Part shown: positions 16,112 to 24,844 of the stretch, in pieces
How positions within the stretch are numbered: the stretch's first letter is position 1
How the letters are laid out: every line of letters starts with the position of its first letter
Source: Peptostreptococcaceae bacterium oral taxon 113 str. W5053
Lineage (GTDB): Bacteria; Bacillota; Clostridia; Tissierellales; Peptoniphilaceae
Reading direction: 5' to 3'
DNA length: 64,000 nucleotides
Assembly (NCBI GenBank): GCA_000467935.1
Contig: KI259798.1
Location: forward strand, 1 to 64,000
The notes under the pieces: generated by a model
The model's input: only the letters and a program-made list of their open reading frames with translations
The model's database searches: none
Told to the model about the DNA's origin: nothing
Position numbers and translations under genes: made by a program

Positions 16112-17846
16112 ACGAGAGAGAAATCGAAAAATTGCCCGTTATGTCTTCTATGGGAAAAAACTTTTGCTTCTTGGATTATTTTTATCCTTTCTGCGAGTCG
16201 GCTTGGAAATGTTGGCTCCTAAAGTGATTGGAGATATTTTGGATAAATTGTTGAAAGAGGGCATCGGTATCGTCAACGGCCCCATATTTTTCAAAATGTT
16301 GGGACTTTATTTGTTGATCAGTATTGGAAACTCTTACTTTCAATATGCCGGCAATGTGGCTTTTTCCAAGGCGGCGGGACAGATTACGGATCGAGTGCGC
16401 AGAGATGCTTTTTCACATTTGCAAAAATTTCCCATTTCCTATTTTGATAATTTGCCTGTAGGAACGGTCGTTTCCAGAATCACCAACGATAGTAAGAACC
16501 TGCAAATACTTTTTGAAATGGTGCTTTGGCAGGTTACGGTTGCCCTATTATCCGTAGCCGGTGTGTATATTGCGCTTCTTCGCATCAATCCAACATTGGC
16601 TTTGTGGGGGATATTGCCGTGGCCTGTATTTTTATTGCTGATGTGGGATTATAAAAAACGTTCTGCAGTGCTTCGAAAAAATATTCGAGATCGATTAAGC
16701 GACATCAACGCTCAAACCCATGAATCTGTTACAGGCATGAAAATACTTCAAGCGTTTGGAATGGAAAAAAGAGTCAGAGAGGATTTTGACAGAAAAAATA
16801 AAGAGTGGTTAAAAAACAATACTCGGTTCAATAAACTCATGGGGTGGAGCTCTTTTAATATTATTTTTCTGCTCCGACAATTGATTACCATTGCCCTTTT
16901 ATTTTATTTCGGTTACGGAGTGATCACCAAAGCTTATCCCGTATCCGCGGGTCTTCTCTATATTTTGGTCAATTATTCCGGTTTGATTTTCAATCAAATT
17001 CAAAATCTGATGCAGAATATCGGCAATTTAGAAACGGCTTTAACAGCGGCGGACCATATTTTTGAATTATTAAATCAACCGGTTCCGCTTATGGAGGAGA
17101 AAGAAAAAATTTTTGGAGCGGATGTGGAGTTTTCCCATATTCATTTTGCTTATGTGGAAAATGAACCGGTCTTAAAAGATGTGTCTTTTCGAGTGGAGGC
17201 CGGCAAAACCTTGGCTTTTGTAGGGGCTACAGGCAGCGGGAAATCTTCGGTGATGAATTTATTGTTTCGTTTTTATGATCCGGATGAGGGAAATATTTGT
17301 ATCGGCGGAAAAGACATTCAAACCGTATCCCCCAGAGAATTAAGGAAAAATATGGGCATTGTTTTGCAAGAACCCTATCTTTTTACGGGAAATTTGTACA
17401 GCAATATTTCCTTAAATCACCCGAAAATTTCCAGAGAACAGGCTAAGGAGGCCTTAATCGCCGTAGGCGGAGGACATCTTTTAGATCGAGACAAGGGTTT
17501 GGATGCGGAAGTTACGGAGAAGGGGGAAACGTATAGCGCCGGAGAAAGACAACTCATCTCTTTCGCCAGAGCTTTGGCACATAATCCAAAGATTTTGGTT
17601 TTGGACGAAGCGACTTCCAATGTGGACAGCGAAACGGAACAAAAGATTTCTGAAGCCGTCAAGGTGCTTGAAAAAAATCGTACCGCTTTGATTATTGCAC
17701 ACAGACTTTCCACCATTCGTCATGCGGATCATATTATCGTCTTGGATAAAGGTCGTATTGTAGAACAAGGGAAACACGAAGAATTGATGAAAAAACATGG
17801 AGAATATTACAGATTGTATCAATTTCAGTCCAGAAACGCGGCATAA
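16089..17846 (+). CDS. Heterodimeric ABC multidrug exporter, catalytic subunit (BmrD-like)
   Basis: A 585-residue half-transporter with six membrane helices (about 20-310) and an ATPase domain. Walker A GATGSGKS and Walker B ILVLDEATS with the catalytic Glu are intact, whereas the signature is divergent (YSAGERQ instead of LSGGQ). Together with the preceding subunit this yields one canonical and one degenerate ATP site. Switch histidine in AHRLST. Coupled translation through the 23-nt overlap ensures equal amounts of both halves. Expected to export lipophilic drugs; the attenuator upstream suggests induction by translation inhibitors. Confidence 0.92.
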   Translation: MQFRTVNKRERNRKIARYVFYGKKLLLLGLFLSFLRVGLEMLAPKVIGDILDKLLKEGIGIVNGPIFFKMLGLYLLISIGNSYFQYAGNVAFSKAAGQITDRVRRDAFSHLQKFPISYFDNLPVGTVVSRITNDSKNLQILFEMVLWQVTVALLSVAGVYIALLRINPTLALWGILPWPVFLLLMWDYKKRSAVLRKNIRDRLSDINAQTHESVTGMKILQAFGMEKRVREDFDRKNKEWLKNNTRFNKLMGWSSFNIIFLLRQLITIALLFYFGYGVITKAYPVSAGLLYILVNYSGLIFNQIQNLMQNIGNLETALTAADHIFELLNQPVPLMEEKEKIFGADVEFSHIHFAYVENEPVLKDVSFRVEAGKTLAFVGATGSGKSSVMNLLFRFYDPDEGNICIGGKDIQTVSPRELRKNMGIVLQEPYLFTGNLYSNISLNHPKISREQAKEALIAVGGGHLLDRDKGLDAEVTEKGETYSAGERQLISFARALAHNPKILVLDEATSNVDSETEQKISEAVKVLEKNRTALIIAHRLSTIRHADHIIVLDKGRIVEQGKHEELMKKHGEYYRLYQFQSRNAA

Positions 17847-17983
17847 AAGCCATAGAGAGGGAAGTTCGTAGGTAGTCTGTCGTTTTTCGGCGAACTCGGA
17901 ATCGGGTATGGACTTTGCTTTGGTAAGCAAAGTTTTCAATGAATTTGGGATGAAATTATTCCGAAAGAAATAAGCATGAACCG

Positions 17984-18050
17984 AAGAAGGTCGTGTTACA
18001 GAATGAACGGACCTTGAAAAGGAATCATTCGGATACACGACCTTCTTTTA
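17984..18050. terminator. Bidirectional terminator between the exporter and the DUF3169 gene
   Basis: AAGAAGGTCGTGT (17984-17996) is perfectly complementary to ACACGACCTTCTT (18035-18047), with T runs beyond the arm. The 137 nt between the exporter stop and this hairpin show no other feature. Confidence 0.8.
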
Positions 18051-18063
18051 TTGTCGTAAACGA

Positions 18064-18849
18064 TTAAATCGGTTGCTCGGATTCTTCTTCTTTTGCATAA
18101 TAAGCATAAGATACAAATAAAAAAATTCGAAGCAAAGAAAGTAAAATGACGGTAAAAAGACCCATTTGCAGAAGGACGGTCAAAATGGACAGGATAAGCA
18201 CCAAGGCCGTCAAAAGGATACTCATCAAAGAATAGGTTTTAAAGCCTGCCTTATAGACATGAATTTTTTCATATTCGTCTAAGCTGTCCATCCAATGTTT
18301 GTGGAAACTTTTATCCAAGACATCTCCTTTATATCGGGGATCAAGTTTTTTTAAAAGGTTGACAATGCTTCTTTGGATTAAAACATTAAAGATTTGGAAA
18401 GCAAAGAAAGTGAAGGCGGTAAAGATTAAATCCATCAGTTTTCTTTGAGTATTCTCATCGAAGATGGAAGTGTAAACAAAAGCTATAAAGCAAATCCATA
18501 AAAGAATGTCGGAAATGGTAAGGGTGACCATGGAAAGGGTGGCTTTTTTATTAAATTTTTTAAATTCGATTTCATAGTCGTCATCGTCTAAGTTCATCAT
18601 TTTTTCCGCTTTTTTACGAGTGTTGAAATAGAGTGAAAGTATAATGATAAGACAAAGAATCAGTACGCCGAAAAATAAATAAGCTCCAAAACCTCCAAAA
18701 AATTTAAACAGGAGATTTTCCAAAAATTCTCTGCCGTTAAGTTCGGAAAAACCGATTGAATAAGATCCCATCGCCAAAAGAAAACCGACAATTCCGCCTA
18801 AAATCAACAGACCGAACATGATGAATATAAATTTAATGATTTTTTTCAT
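18064..18849 (-). CDS. DUF3169-like membrane protein
   Basis: 261 residues from the ATG at 18847-18849, six nt after AGGAGG; the frame is open further upstream but only within the regulator gene. Six hydrophobic helices are seen (about 4-26, 48-75, 102-124, 132-156, 205-225, 228-248) with an acidic cytoplasmic loop (EKMMNLDDDDYEIEF). Such proteins commonly accompany small XRE repressors in Firmicutes; function unknown. It overlaps the repressor gene by 17 nt, so the two are co-translated. Family assignment is from topology and pairing. Confidence 0.65.
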   Translation of the reverse strand: MKKIIKFIFIMFGLLILGGIVGFLLAMGSYSIGFSELNGREFLENLLFKFFGGFGAYLFFGVLILCLIIILSLYFNTRKKAEKMMNLDDDDYEIEFKKFNKKATLSMVTLTISDILLWICFIAFVYTSIFDENTQRKLMDLIFTAFTFFAFQIFNVLIQRSIVNLLKKLDPRYKGDVLDKSFHKHWMDSLDEYEKIHVYKAGFKTYSLMSILLTALVLILSILTVLLQMGLFTVILLSLLRIFLFVSYAYYAKEEESEQPI

Positions 18850-19054
18850 TTTCATCCTCCTCATAAGTAAAAATATCTTCCACATCAACGGAAAATACTT
18901 TTGCAATTTTTAAAGCCAAACTTACACTTGGCGAATAATCGCCTCTTTCGATGGCGCTGATGGTTTGTCTTGAGACGCCCACCAGCTTTCCAAGTTCACT
19001 TTGATTGAGATTAAACCTATTGCGTGCTTCTTTTAATCGATTAAGTAGCGGCAT
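18833..19054 (-). CDS. Small XRE/Cro-type repressor
   Basis: 73 residues, essentially a single helix-turn-helix domain: RLKEARNRFNLNQSELG, VSRQTISAIERGDYSPS as the recognition part, and LKIAKVFSVDVEDIF. The C-terminus is acidic. It is the YozG-like type that regulates an adjacent membrane-protein gene. AAAGGAGG precedes the start. Two palindromes overlap its own promoter (19085-19137), so autorepression is likely. Confidence 0.9.
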   Translation of the reverse strand: MPLLNRLKEARNRFNLNQSELGKLVGVSRQTISAIERGDYSPSVSLALKIAKVFSVDVEDIFTYEEDENEKNH

Positions 19055-19084
19055 ATAAACCTCCTTTCCGAATGTTTTTTTGAT

Positions 19085-19137
19085 TTGACAAGTTTATTTG
19101 TCATTTTTATGATACATTTGACAAGTTTATTTGTCAA
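19085..19137 (-). promoter_or_regulatory. Promoter with two tandem palindromic operators
   Basis: TGACAA-GTTTAT-TTGTCA occurs twice (19086-19103 and 19119-19136), 33 bp apart, i.e. three helical turns. On the minus strand the -35 TTGACA (19132-19137) lies within one copy and the -10 TATCAT (19109-19114) lies between the two, with a 17-nt spacer. A dimeric repressor, presumably the XRE protein at 18833, would occlude the promoter. Confidence 0.8.
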
Positions 19138-19307
19138 GTCGTTTGTAAAATTAAAAAAACAGAGAATAAGGTATTTTTTATTCCCCTCTATTTTTTCTTT
19201 GCTCCAAGCTATGCTATGATTAATGCAGAAAGAACGCAGAAAGAATATAGAAAAGAAAAATTTTTATGGAGTTTAAGAAAGTTGAAAAATAAAGGATAAA
19301 AAGGAAG

Positions 19308-21596
19308 ATGGAAATGAAAAGACCGATGATAGGATATACGCTAAGCTTAATAGCCGGAATCGGAATGGGAAAAATTTTTGGTACGGAGTATGTTTTTCTT
19401 ATTCTTTGCGGAGTATTCTTTTGCGGTCTTTTTTATTGGGGCAAGAAGTCTTTAAGAATTGCAGGTTTATGTTTTCTGGTGGGTCTAAGTTTGCCCTTTT
19501 TAAGAGATCCGTTGTGGGACGACGGATTTAACGGACGTTACGTGAAAGTGGAAGGCAGAGTGGAGCGAGTTTTTCAAAAGGGGGAAAATCAAAAACTTTT
19601 ATTGCAAGGTGAAAAGATGAACGGAGCGGCAGTTCGAGAGAAGTTTTATATTCGAGGCGTGACAACGGAATATGTACCCGGCGAAAAGATTAGCGTGGAA
19701 GGATTTTTTCGCAGTCCTCGAGCGCAAAAAAATCCCTATCTTTTTGATGAAAAAAATTATATTCGTTCCCTTGGAGCGGCAGGGAGTATTCAGGCAGAGA
19801 ACATTTCGTCTTTAGAGTGCGTTCATTGGAAGCTGAAGGGACATCTGTATGTCCTCAGCCGTTTGCGGGAATTCTCACGGACAACGGAAAATTTGTTGCA
19901 GCGAAGTATGTTGGGTTATGGAGAAGGGGATTTCGATGCACTTCGAGAGATAGGCTTGGCACATATTTTAGCTGCCAGCGGTTTTCATTTGGGATTATTA
20001 TCCTTTTTTTTCCTGCATTTTCTGCTTCTTTCAGGTTTGGGAAAAAGACAGGCGTCCATATGGACCGTTTTGGTTTTGTGGCTTTACGGAGCATTCATCG
20101 GATTCCCGCCGGGACTTTTAAGAAGTTTAGTGATGTTCACTTTGCTGATTTTTTCCGTACCGTTTCGAAAACGATATGATGCTTTGGACGCATTATGTAT
20201 TGCCGCATGGATTTCTCTTTTTATAAATCCCTGGTGGCTGTTTCAACCGGCTTTTCTTTTAAGCTACGGGGGAACGGCTTGCCTTCTGATTCTTTATCCG
20301 GCTCTTCAGGCATGGGGTGTACACAAAATTTTGGCACTTCCCTTGTCGGTCGCTTTGGGACTTTTACCTTGGCAGCTTCATTTCTTCGGACAATGGAATC
20401 CTTGGGCAATTTTAGCCAATATTTTACTCTTGCCCTTTTTTATGGTGGCTTTTATCGGGGCCTTTTTGTATTTGATTTTTGGTTTCACACCGTTATTGGG
20501 AAGTATCCTCAAATTTTTCGTGGAGCAGAGCAGCGGAATTTTTTTAATCCTGTCGGAAGACGCCGCCGAATTACCCGGAAGAATTTCCACAGCGGCTTGG
20601 AATCTGCCGTTAATCATCGTATATTTTATCCTACTCTATCTTTTGTTTTCGCCGGCAACTCGTCAATGGCAGGTCAAGAAATCCTGGCGAAAATTTTTGG
20701 TCACGGGAACACTTTTCTTATGTGCGGCTCCATGCTTCCAAATCCTTTATCCTCCTTTTGTGCTTCGTCATATTGCCATCGGGCAAGGGGATGCGGCTTT
20801 GATTCAAGGATCATACAATCTGATGGTGGATACGGGGGGAGAAAAATACGGGTACGACAGCGGAGAGGGAATTTTATTTCCGCTTCTTCGAAAATTGGGA
20901 ATTTCTACAATTCACGGTCTTTACATTACTCATCTGGATGCGGACCATTGTGAAAATGCGTTGGAATTGGTAAAACAATTTCATGTGAAGGGGGTATTCT
21001 TGCCGCCACAAAAGGAATATACACCTTGGTTTCAAAATTTTTTGTTGCTCTGTCAAAAAAAGAAGGTGCCGGTTTATGATCTTACATCCGGGGAAATTCA
21101 CAATTGGGGCAATCTCCAAATTCAAAATGAATTTGCGGATTTAAGCGGGAATGACGGTTCACTGATGCAAAGAATTCAAATGGACAAAATCAGCATTTTA
21201 TTCACCGGAGACGCAGGTTTTGAGACGGAAAAGCAACTGATGGATCGTTTTGCTCCCGTAAAGGTTCTTAAAGTGGGGCATCACGGCAGTAAATATTCCA
21301 CTGGTGAAGATTTTTTGAGGAAAATTTCTCCGAAATATGGTATTCTTTCTTGTGGGGAGAATAATAGGTATGGACATCCCCATCAGGAAGTGATTGAAAA
21401 ATTACAAGAGAGAAAGATAAAAATTTATCGCACGGATACCCAAGGCTGTATCACCGTGAAGTCTTGTTTCGGGCTTCGTGTTTCTACCCATGAAGAAGAA
21501 ACCAAAGAGATTTTTATTCCTTGGCTTTTGGGAGCGGTTTTTGTGTTTGTGGGACTTTGGACGGGAAAGAGGGTTAAAGATGAAGATTGGATATAA
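19308..21596 (+). CDS. comEC: ComEC/Rec2 family DNA-uptake channel
   Basis: A 762-residue membrane protein. It begins with two to three hydrophobic helices, then an OB-like outside domain (about 75-165), a competence transmembrane domain (about 205-480) with LAASGFHLGLLSF, and a C-terminal metallo-beta-lactamase-like domain (about 485-735) with GQGDAALIQG, THLDADHCE, TGDAGFETE and VGHHGSKYS. It would form the channel that brings single-stranded DNA into the cell during transformation. AAGGAAG precedes the ATG (an alternative ATG is two codons later). holA overlaps its end by 17 nt, the common Firmicutes order. Confidence 0.93.
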   Translation: MEMKRPMIGYTLSLIAGIGMGKIFGTEYVFLILCGVFFCGLFYWGKKSLRIAGLCFLVGLSLPFLRDPLWDDGFNGRYVKVEGRVERVFQKGENQKLLLQGEKMNGAAVREKFYIRGVTTEYVPGEKISVEGFFRSPRAQKNPYLFDEKNYIRSLGAAGSIQAENISSLECVHWKLKGHLYVLSRLREFSRTTENLLQRSMLGYGEGDFDALREIGLAHILAASGFHLGLLSFFFLHFLLLSGLGKRQASIWTVLVLWLYGAFIGFPPGLLRSLVMFTLLIFSVPFRKRYDALDALCIAAWISLFINPWWLFQPAFLLSYGGTACLLILYPALQAWGVHKILALPLSVALGLLPWQLHFFGQWNPWAILANILLLPFFMVAFIGAFLYLIFGFTPLLGSILKFFVEQSSGIFLILSEDAAELPGRISTAAWNLPLIIVYFILLYLLFSPATRQWQVKKSWRKFLVTGTLFLCAAPCFQILYPPFVLRHIAIGQGDAALIQGSYNLMVDTGGEKYGYDSGEGILFPLLRKLGISTIHGLYITHLDADHCENALELVKQFHVKGVFLPPQKEYTPWFQNFLLLCQKKKVPVYDLTSGEIHNWGNLQIQNEFADLSGNDGSLMQRIQMDKISILFTGDAGFETEKQLMDRFAPVKVLKVGHHGSKYSTGEDFLRKISPKYGILSCGENNRYGHPHQEVIEKLQERKIKIYRTDTQGCITVKSCFGLRVSTHEEETKEIFIPWLLGAVFVFVGLWTGKRVKDEDWI

Positions 21597-22620
21597 AGAG
21601 ATTGTAAAACAGCGAAAGCAAGAAGAAATAAAGGGCATCTATCTTTTCTACGGTCGTGAAAATTTTCTGATAGAACATATTCTTTCCGGGATTGAAGAAG
21701 ATTTTTCAGGCCCGTTCAGTGCGTTGAATATCCACCGTCTTTCCGGAGAAAATCTGATTTGGGATGATTTTTTCAATGCCTGTGAGACTTTGCCCATGAT
21801 GGAATCGAAAAAATTGGTGGTCGTGGAAGATTTTCCTTTGAGCAAAGAAGCCATAGGGAAAAAGAAAGAACTTGTCGAAGAGATGGTGAAGTATCTTCCC
21901 CGAATCGGTGACCATGCGGTGTTGATTTTCACATCGAAAGAGGAAAAAGCCTTTGCGGGAAAATTCTATAAAGTGATAGAACAGCTGGGAACCGTTTGCG
22001 ATTTTGAGAAATTAAGTCAAAATGAATTGACTTCCTTTGTGCGAACTTTGATTAAGCAGGAGAAAAAAAACATTGAAAATCAAGTGTTGAATACTTTGGT
22101 TTTTCAATTGGATTATTTGGACAGAGACAGTGAAAAAAAACTTTTTGATGTCAAAAACAATGTGGAAGTATTGTGCCGTTATTTAGGGGGAAGAACGGAA
22201 ATCAAAGGGGAAGATGTAGAAGAAGTTTTGATAAGCCCCGGCAAGAGAAATATTTTTGACTTATTGGACGCATTGACTTTAGGAAATGCACAAAAAGCTT
22301 TAACTTCTTATGAAATTTTGAGAAAACAAAAGGAAGAATGGACCATGATTTTTTATATGATGCTTCGTCAGGTGCGAAATTTGATCAAAGTCAAGTCGAT
22401 CAAAGAAAAAGGATACACAAAACAAAAAGGAATTGTCGCCGCCGGCATCAGTCCTTATGAATACGGAAAACTATATACAAAAGTCGACGGAATTTCCTAT
22501 CAACGACTGCTTTTTTGGCATAAAAAACTTTATGAATGGGAATTCCGATGGAAAAAAGTTTCCGTTCGGGAAGATTTGGGCATGGAGATGCTGATTACGG
22601 AAATTTGTGCAAAAAAATAA
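21580..22620 (+). CDS. holA: DNA polymerase III delta subunit
   Basis: 346 residues from the ATG at 21580 (MKIGYKEIVKQ), placed by family alignment; the frame opens earlier inside comEC. It shows the delta pattern: IYLFYGRENFLIEHIL at the N-terminus in place of a working P-loop, VVVEDFPL, a helical mid-domain and the C-terminal clamp-loader collar region WTMIFYMMLRQVRNLIKVK. It opens the beta clamp for loading onto DNA. Coupled to comEC and ended by a strong hairpin shared with convergent rpsT. Confidence 0.9.
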   Translation: MKIGYKEIVKQRKQEEIKGIYLFYGRENFLIEHILSGIEEDFSGPFSALNIHRLSGENLIWDDFFNACETLPMMESKKLVVVEDFPLSKEAIGKKKELVEEMVKYLPRIGDHAVLIFTSKEEKAFAGKFYKVIEQLGTVCDFEKLSQNELTSFVRTLIKQEKKNIENQVLNTLVFQLDYLDRDSEKKLFDVKNNVEVLCRYLGGRTEIKGEDVEEVLISPGKRNIFDLLDALTLGNAQKALTSYEILRKQKEEWTMIFYMMLRQVRNLIKVKSIKEKGYTKQKGIVAAGISPYEYGKLYTKVDGISYQRLLFWHKKLYEWEFRWKKVSVREDLGMEMLITEICAKK

Positions 22621-22644
22621 CTTCGGCGGATACCGAAGTTTTTT
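22619..22644. terminator. Terminator between holA and rpsT
   Basis: AACTTCGG (22619-22626) and CCGAAGTT (22633-22640) around CGGATA, followed by a T tract on the plus strand and preceded by an A tract, so it may act in both directions. Confidence 0.85.
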
Positions 22645-22649
22645 ATGGC

Positions 22650-22919
22650 TTAAGCTTCTTTCACAATATTTAACTTTTTTGCCAATTTGCTAAGCTTTTT
22701 GCTTGCAGCATTTTTGTGAATCACATTTTTCGATGCGGCGCGTTTTAATTTTTTATCGATAACGCGAATCATGCCTTTTGCTTCGTCCATACTTCCTGCA
22801 TCGATCATACCTTCAAATTTGCGGATTAAAGTTTTCAATTCGGACTTTGTACTTTTATTACGAAGGGTTCTTTTTTCCGTCGTTTTGATTCTTTTTATTG
22901 CGGATTTAATATTTGCCAT
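22650..22919 (-). CDS. rpsT: Ribosomal protein S20
   Basis: 89 residues, the usual S20 length and composition: MANIKSAIKRIKTTEKRTLRNK, KSELKTLIRKF and the conserved end HKNAASKKLSKLAKKLN. I use the ATG at 22917-22919 because GGGAGGTGAACAC is spaced correctly; an ATG three codons upstream is unlikely. It is a 16S rRNA-binding protein of the small subunit. holA/rpsT adjacency with opposite orientation is common in Firmicutes. Confidence 0.97.
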   Translation of the reverse strand: MANIKSAIKRIKTTEKRTLRNKSTKSELKTLIRKFEGMIDAGSMDEAKGMIRVIDKKLKRAASKNVIHKNAASKKLSKLAKKLNIVKEA

Positions 22920-22955
22920 CGTGTTCACCTCCCGTTATCGTCCTCAACTTTTGAT

Positions 22956-22984
22956 ATTTTATCACGAGTTCTACAAACTTGCAA
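22956..22984 (-). promoter_or_regulatory. rpsT promoter
   Basis: Minus-strand TTGCAA (22979-22984), 17-nt spacer, TAAAAT (22956-22961) preceded by TGA, about 37 nt before the ATG. Confidence 0.75.
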
Positions 22985-23037
22985 GTTCTGAAAGAAAAGA
23001 TTTTTTTCTTTATAATATCGAAAAGTTTATCCGTCCC

Positions 23038-23046
23038 TGATATAAT
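23038..23046 (+). promoter_or_regulatory. Extended -10 promoter of the first signal peptidase gene
   Basis: TGA directly before TATAAT (23041-23046), 28 nt upstream of the ATG; no convincing -35. Confidence 0.6.
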
Positions 23047-23073
23047 AGAAAAAATTGAAAGAGAGAAGAAAAA

Positions 23074-23616
23074 ATGGAAAAGAAAAGAAGAAAAAAACGA
23101 GGAGAATGGGTCAGCGGTTTGATTATGTTTTGCATGATTTTGACAGCCGCTCTTTTGATTCGCAATTTTGCTCTTCATGCCGCCATTGTGGAGGGACAAT
23201 CCATGGAACCCGAACTTCGGGAAGGGGATCGACTTTTTGTGGAAAGAGTCAGCTTGCTAAGACAAAGTCCGAGACAAGGCGCCGTAGTCGTCTTTGAACC
23301 TCCGGGCAAAGCCGGGGTTGAGTTTATCAAACGGATTGTGGCACAAGGAGGAGATGAAGTGGAAATTAAAGAGGGGCAAGTGTACGTAAACGGTAAAAAG
23401 TTAGAGGAAAAATATGCTTCGTCTCATCCGACACTGACGTATCAGGATAGTCGTTGGACCTTAACGGAAGATCAGGTTTTTCTGTTGGGGGACAATCGGG
23501 CGAAGGGAGCCAGTGAAGACAGTCGAAGTTTCGGTCCCGTTTCTCTTTCAAACATTCATGCCGTTGCCATTTTCAGATATTGGCCGTTAAGCCGTTTAAA
23601 ATCTTTGCGTTCCTAG
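23074..23616 (+). CDS. lepB: Type I signal peptidase (first of three)
   Basis: A 180-residue single-spanning membrane protease: basic N-terminus, one membrane helix (about 14-34), then the S26 catalytic domain outside. Catalytic Ser is in EGQSMEP and catalytic Lys in EFIKRIV; the conserved GDNRAKGASEDSR follows near the end. It removes signal peptides from secreted proteins. It has its own extended -10 promoter and is separated by about 105 nt from the next paralogue. All catalytic residues are intact, so it is not a decayed copy. Confidence 0.92.
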   Translation: MEKKRRKKRGEWVSGLIMFCMILTAALLIRNFALHAAIVEGQSMEPELREGDRLFVERVSLLRQSPRQGAVVVFEPPGKAGVEFIKRIVAQGGDEVEIKEGQVYVNGKKLEEKYASSHPTLTYQDSRWTLTEDQVFLLGDNRAKGASEDSRSFGPVSLSNIHAVAIFRYWPLSRLKSLRS

Positions 23617-23624
23617 GAAAAGTC

Positions 23625-23654
23625 TTGTTGTATTTTCGGATCATATGATATAAT
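23625..23654 (+). promoter_or_regulatory. Promoter of the second and third signal peptidase genes
   Basis: TTGTTG (23625-23630), 18-nt spacer, TATAAT (23649-23654) preceded by TGA (extended -10). Confidence 0.65.
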
Positions 23655-23721
23655 CGGTGGTTGAATAAAGGATTCTTATGAAGAAAGGATTCACTTTTAA
23701 CGAATAAAGAAGGAGAGAATT

Positions 23722-24339
23722 ATGGATATTAAAGACAGAGAAACGGACATGGATGTGGAGAATCATGTCGAGGAGATGCAAGAGAAAAAAACAAAATCAA
23801 AGGGGCGCGAAATCCTGAGTTGGATTCTATATTTGGCTGTGGTGCTTATGATTGCCTTTGCTGTGAGAAAATTTATATTTAATTCGGTTTTAGTCAGCGG
23901 CAGTTCGATGAATCCCGCCTTTCAGGACAGGGATCAGGTATTTACCGCTCGCCCTTTAATCATAGGCAAAAATTATCGTCATGGCGATGTGGTAGTTTTC
24001 GATCCCCCCTTTGAATATTCCAAAAAAGGGTATTTTATCAAACGAATCATCGGATTACCCGGAGACACGGTGGAAATCAAAGACGGGAAAGTTTGGCTAA
24101 ACGGTAAAGTTTTGGAAGAAAATTATACATCCCAAGATGCAACGGAATCCGGTGAAACCAAATCTTTTGTGATATCTGAGGGGGCTGTTTTTGTCATGGG
24201 AGACAACCGGGCGAAAGGAGCCAGCTATGACAGTCGTTTCTTCGGCGAGATTCCCATGAAAAATATTGAAGGGGTCGTAATGTTACGATATTGGCCCATT
24301 TCTCAATGGACGGCTATTCCCAGAGGGAAAGCGGAATGA
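23722..24339 (+). CDS. lepB: Type I signal peptidase (second of three)
   Basis: A 205-residue S26 protease with an acidic N-terminal extension of about 30 residues (MDIKDRETDMDVENHVEEM), then one membrane helix (about 34-53). Catalytic Ser in SGSSMNP, Lys in YFIKRIIGLPGD, box E GDNRAKGASYDSR. It shares the most typical signature of the three. AAGGAGAG precedes the ATG. Its stop overlaps the next start in ATGA (24336-24339), so copies two and three are translationally coupled. Confidence 0.93.
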   Translation: MDIKDRETDMDVENHVEEMQEKKTKSKGREILSWILYLAVVLMIAFAVRKFIFNSVLVSGSSMNPAFQDRDQVFTARPLIIGKNYRHGDVVVFDPPFEYSKKGYFIKRIIGLPGDTVEIKDGKVWLNGKVLEENYTSQDATESGETKSFVISEGAVFVMGDNRAKGASYDSRFFGEIPMKNIEGVVMLRYWPISQWTAIPRGKAE

Positions 24340-24818
24340 TGGAAACCCTGTTGTCCTTAGGGGCAGGTGCTTTGGCGGCTTTATGGATTCGAAAAACGAT
24401 CGGTTATACTTTGCGGATTCAGGGAAAATCCATGAATCCGACGTTGAAAGACGGTCAAATGGTATGGCTGAATCGTATCGGGAAAAAATATCGTCGTGGA
24501 GATATTGTGGTCTTCAAAAGTCCTTTGAACAAGATTTTGATTAAGCGAATTATCGGACTTCCCGATGAAACCGTATCTCTTCAAGAAGGACAGTTTTTTA
24601 TTGACGGAAAAGAATTGAAAGAAAATTATACGCAGGGAGACGGCAAGGAAAGGAACGGTCTTTGGAAAATGTCCGAAGGGGAATTCTTTTTGGTGGGGGA
24701 CAATCGGTTGCCCGCAGGAAGTACGGATTCCAGAAGATTCGGTCCCATATCCGGAAAGCAAATTTTAGGCACGGTTCGTATTCGAAAACAGGAAAATCAA
24801 AAGATTCCGCTAAAGTAA
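24336..24818 (+). CDS. lepB: Type I signal peptidase (third of three, short)
   Basis: 160 residues from the ATG at 24336 (a second ATG follows at 24339), the shortest of the three. The membrane helix is at the very N-terminus (about 4-19) with almost no cytoplasmic tail. Catalytic Ser in QGKSMNP and Lys in ILIKRIIGLPDE are present; box E reads GDNRLPAGSTDSR. The region between the catalytic residues and box E is shorter than in the paralogues. It probably differs in substrate preference. A hairpin terminator overlaps the stop codon. Confidence 0.9.
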   Translation: MMETLLSLGAGALAALWIRKTIGYTLRIQGKSMNPTLKDGQMVWLNRIGKKYRRGDIVVFKSPLNKILIKRIIGLPDETVSLQEGQFFIDGKELKENYTQGDGKERNGLWKMSEGEFFLVGDNRLPAGSTDSRRFGPISGKQILGTVRIRKQENQKIPLK

Positions 24819-24830
24819 GGAATCTTTTTT
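24800..24830 (+). terminator. Terminator overlapping the end of the third signal peptidase gene
   Basis: AAAGATTCC (24800-24808) pairs with GGAATCTTT (24819-24827), continuing into T residues. The gene's stop codon is in the loop region. lepA starts only 15 nt later with no separate promoter visible, so some read-through is likely. Confidence 0.7.
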
Positions 24831-24844
24831 AAAAGGAGAAACAG

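Noticed and set aside
17481..18038. 185-codon open frame antisense to the ABC exporter end
   Set aside because: It mirrors the coding strand of a clear ABC protein and has no family or ribosome site.
19817..20953. Two long open frames on the plus strand inside comEC
   Set aside because: They lie fully inside comEC in another frame, lack ribosome sites and encode no coherent domain.
23074..24818. Signal peptidase cluster as recent duplication by assembly error
   Set aside because: The three copies differ strongly in sequence and length, so mis-assembly of one gene is excluded.
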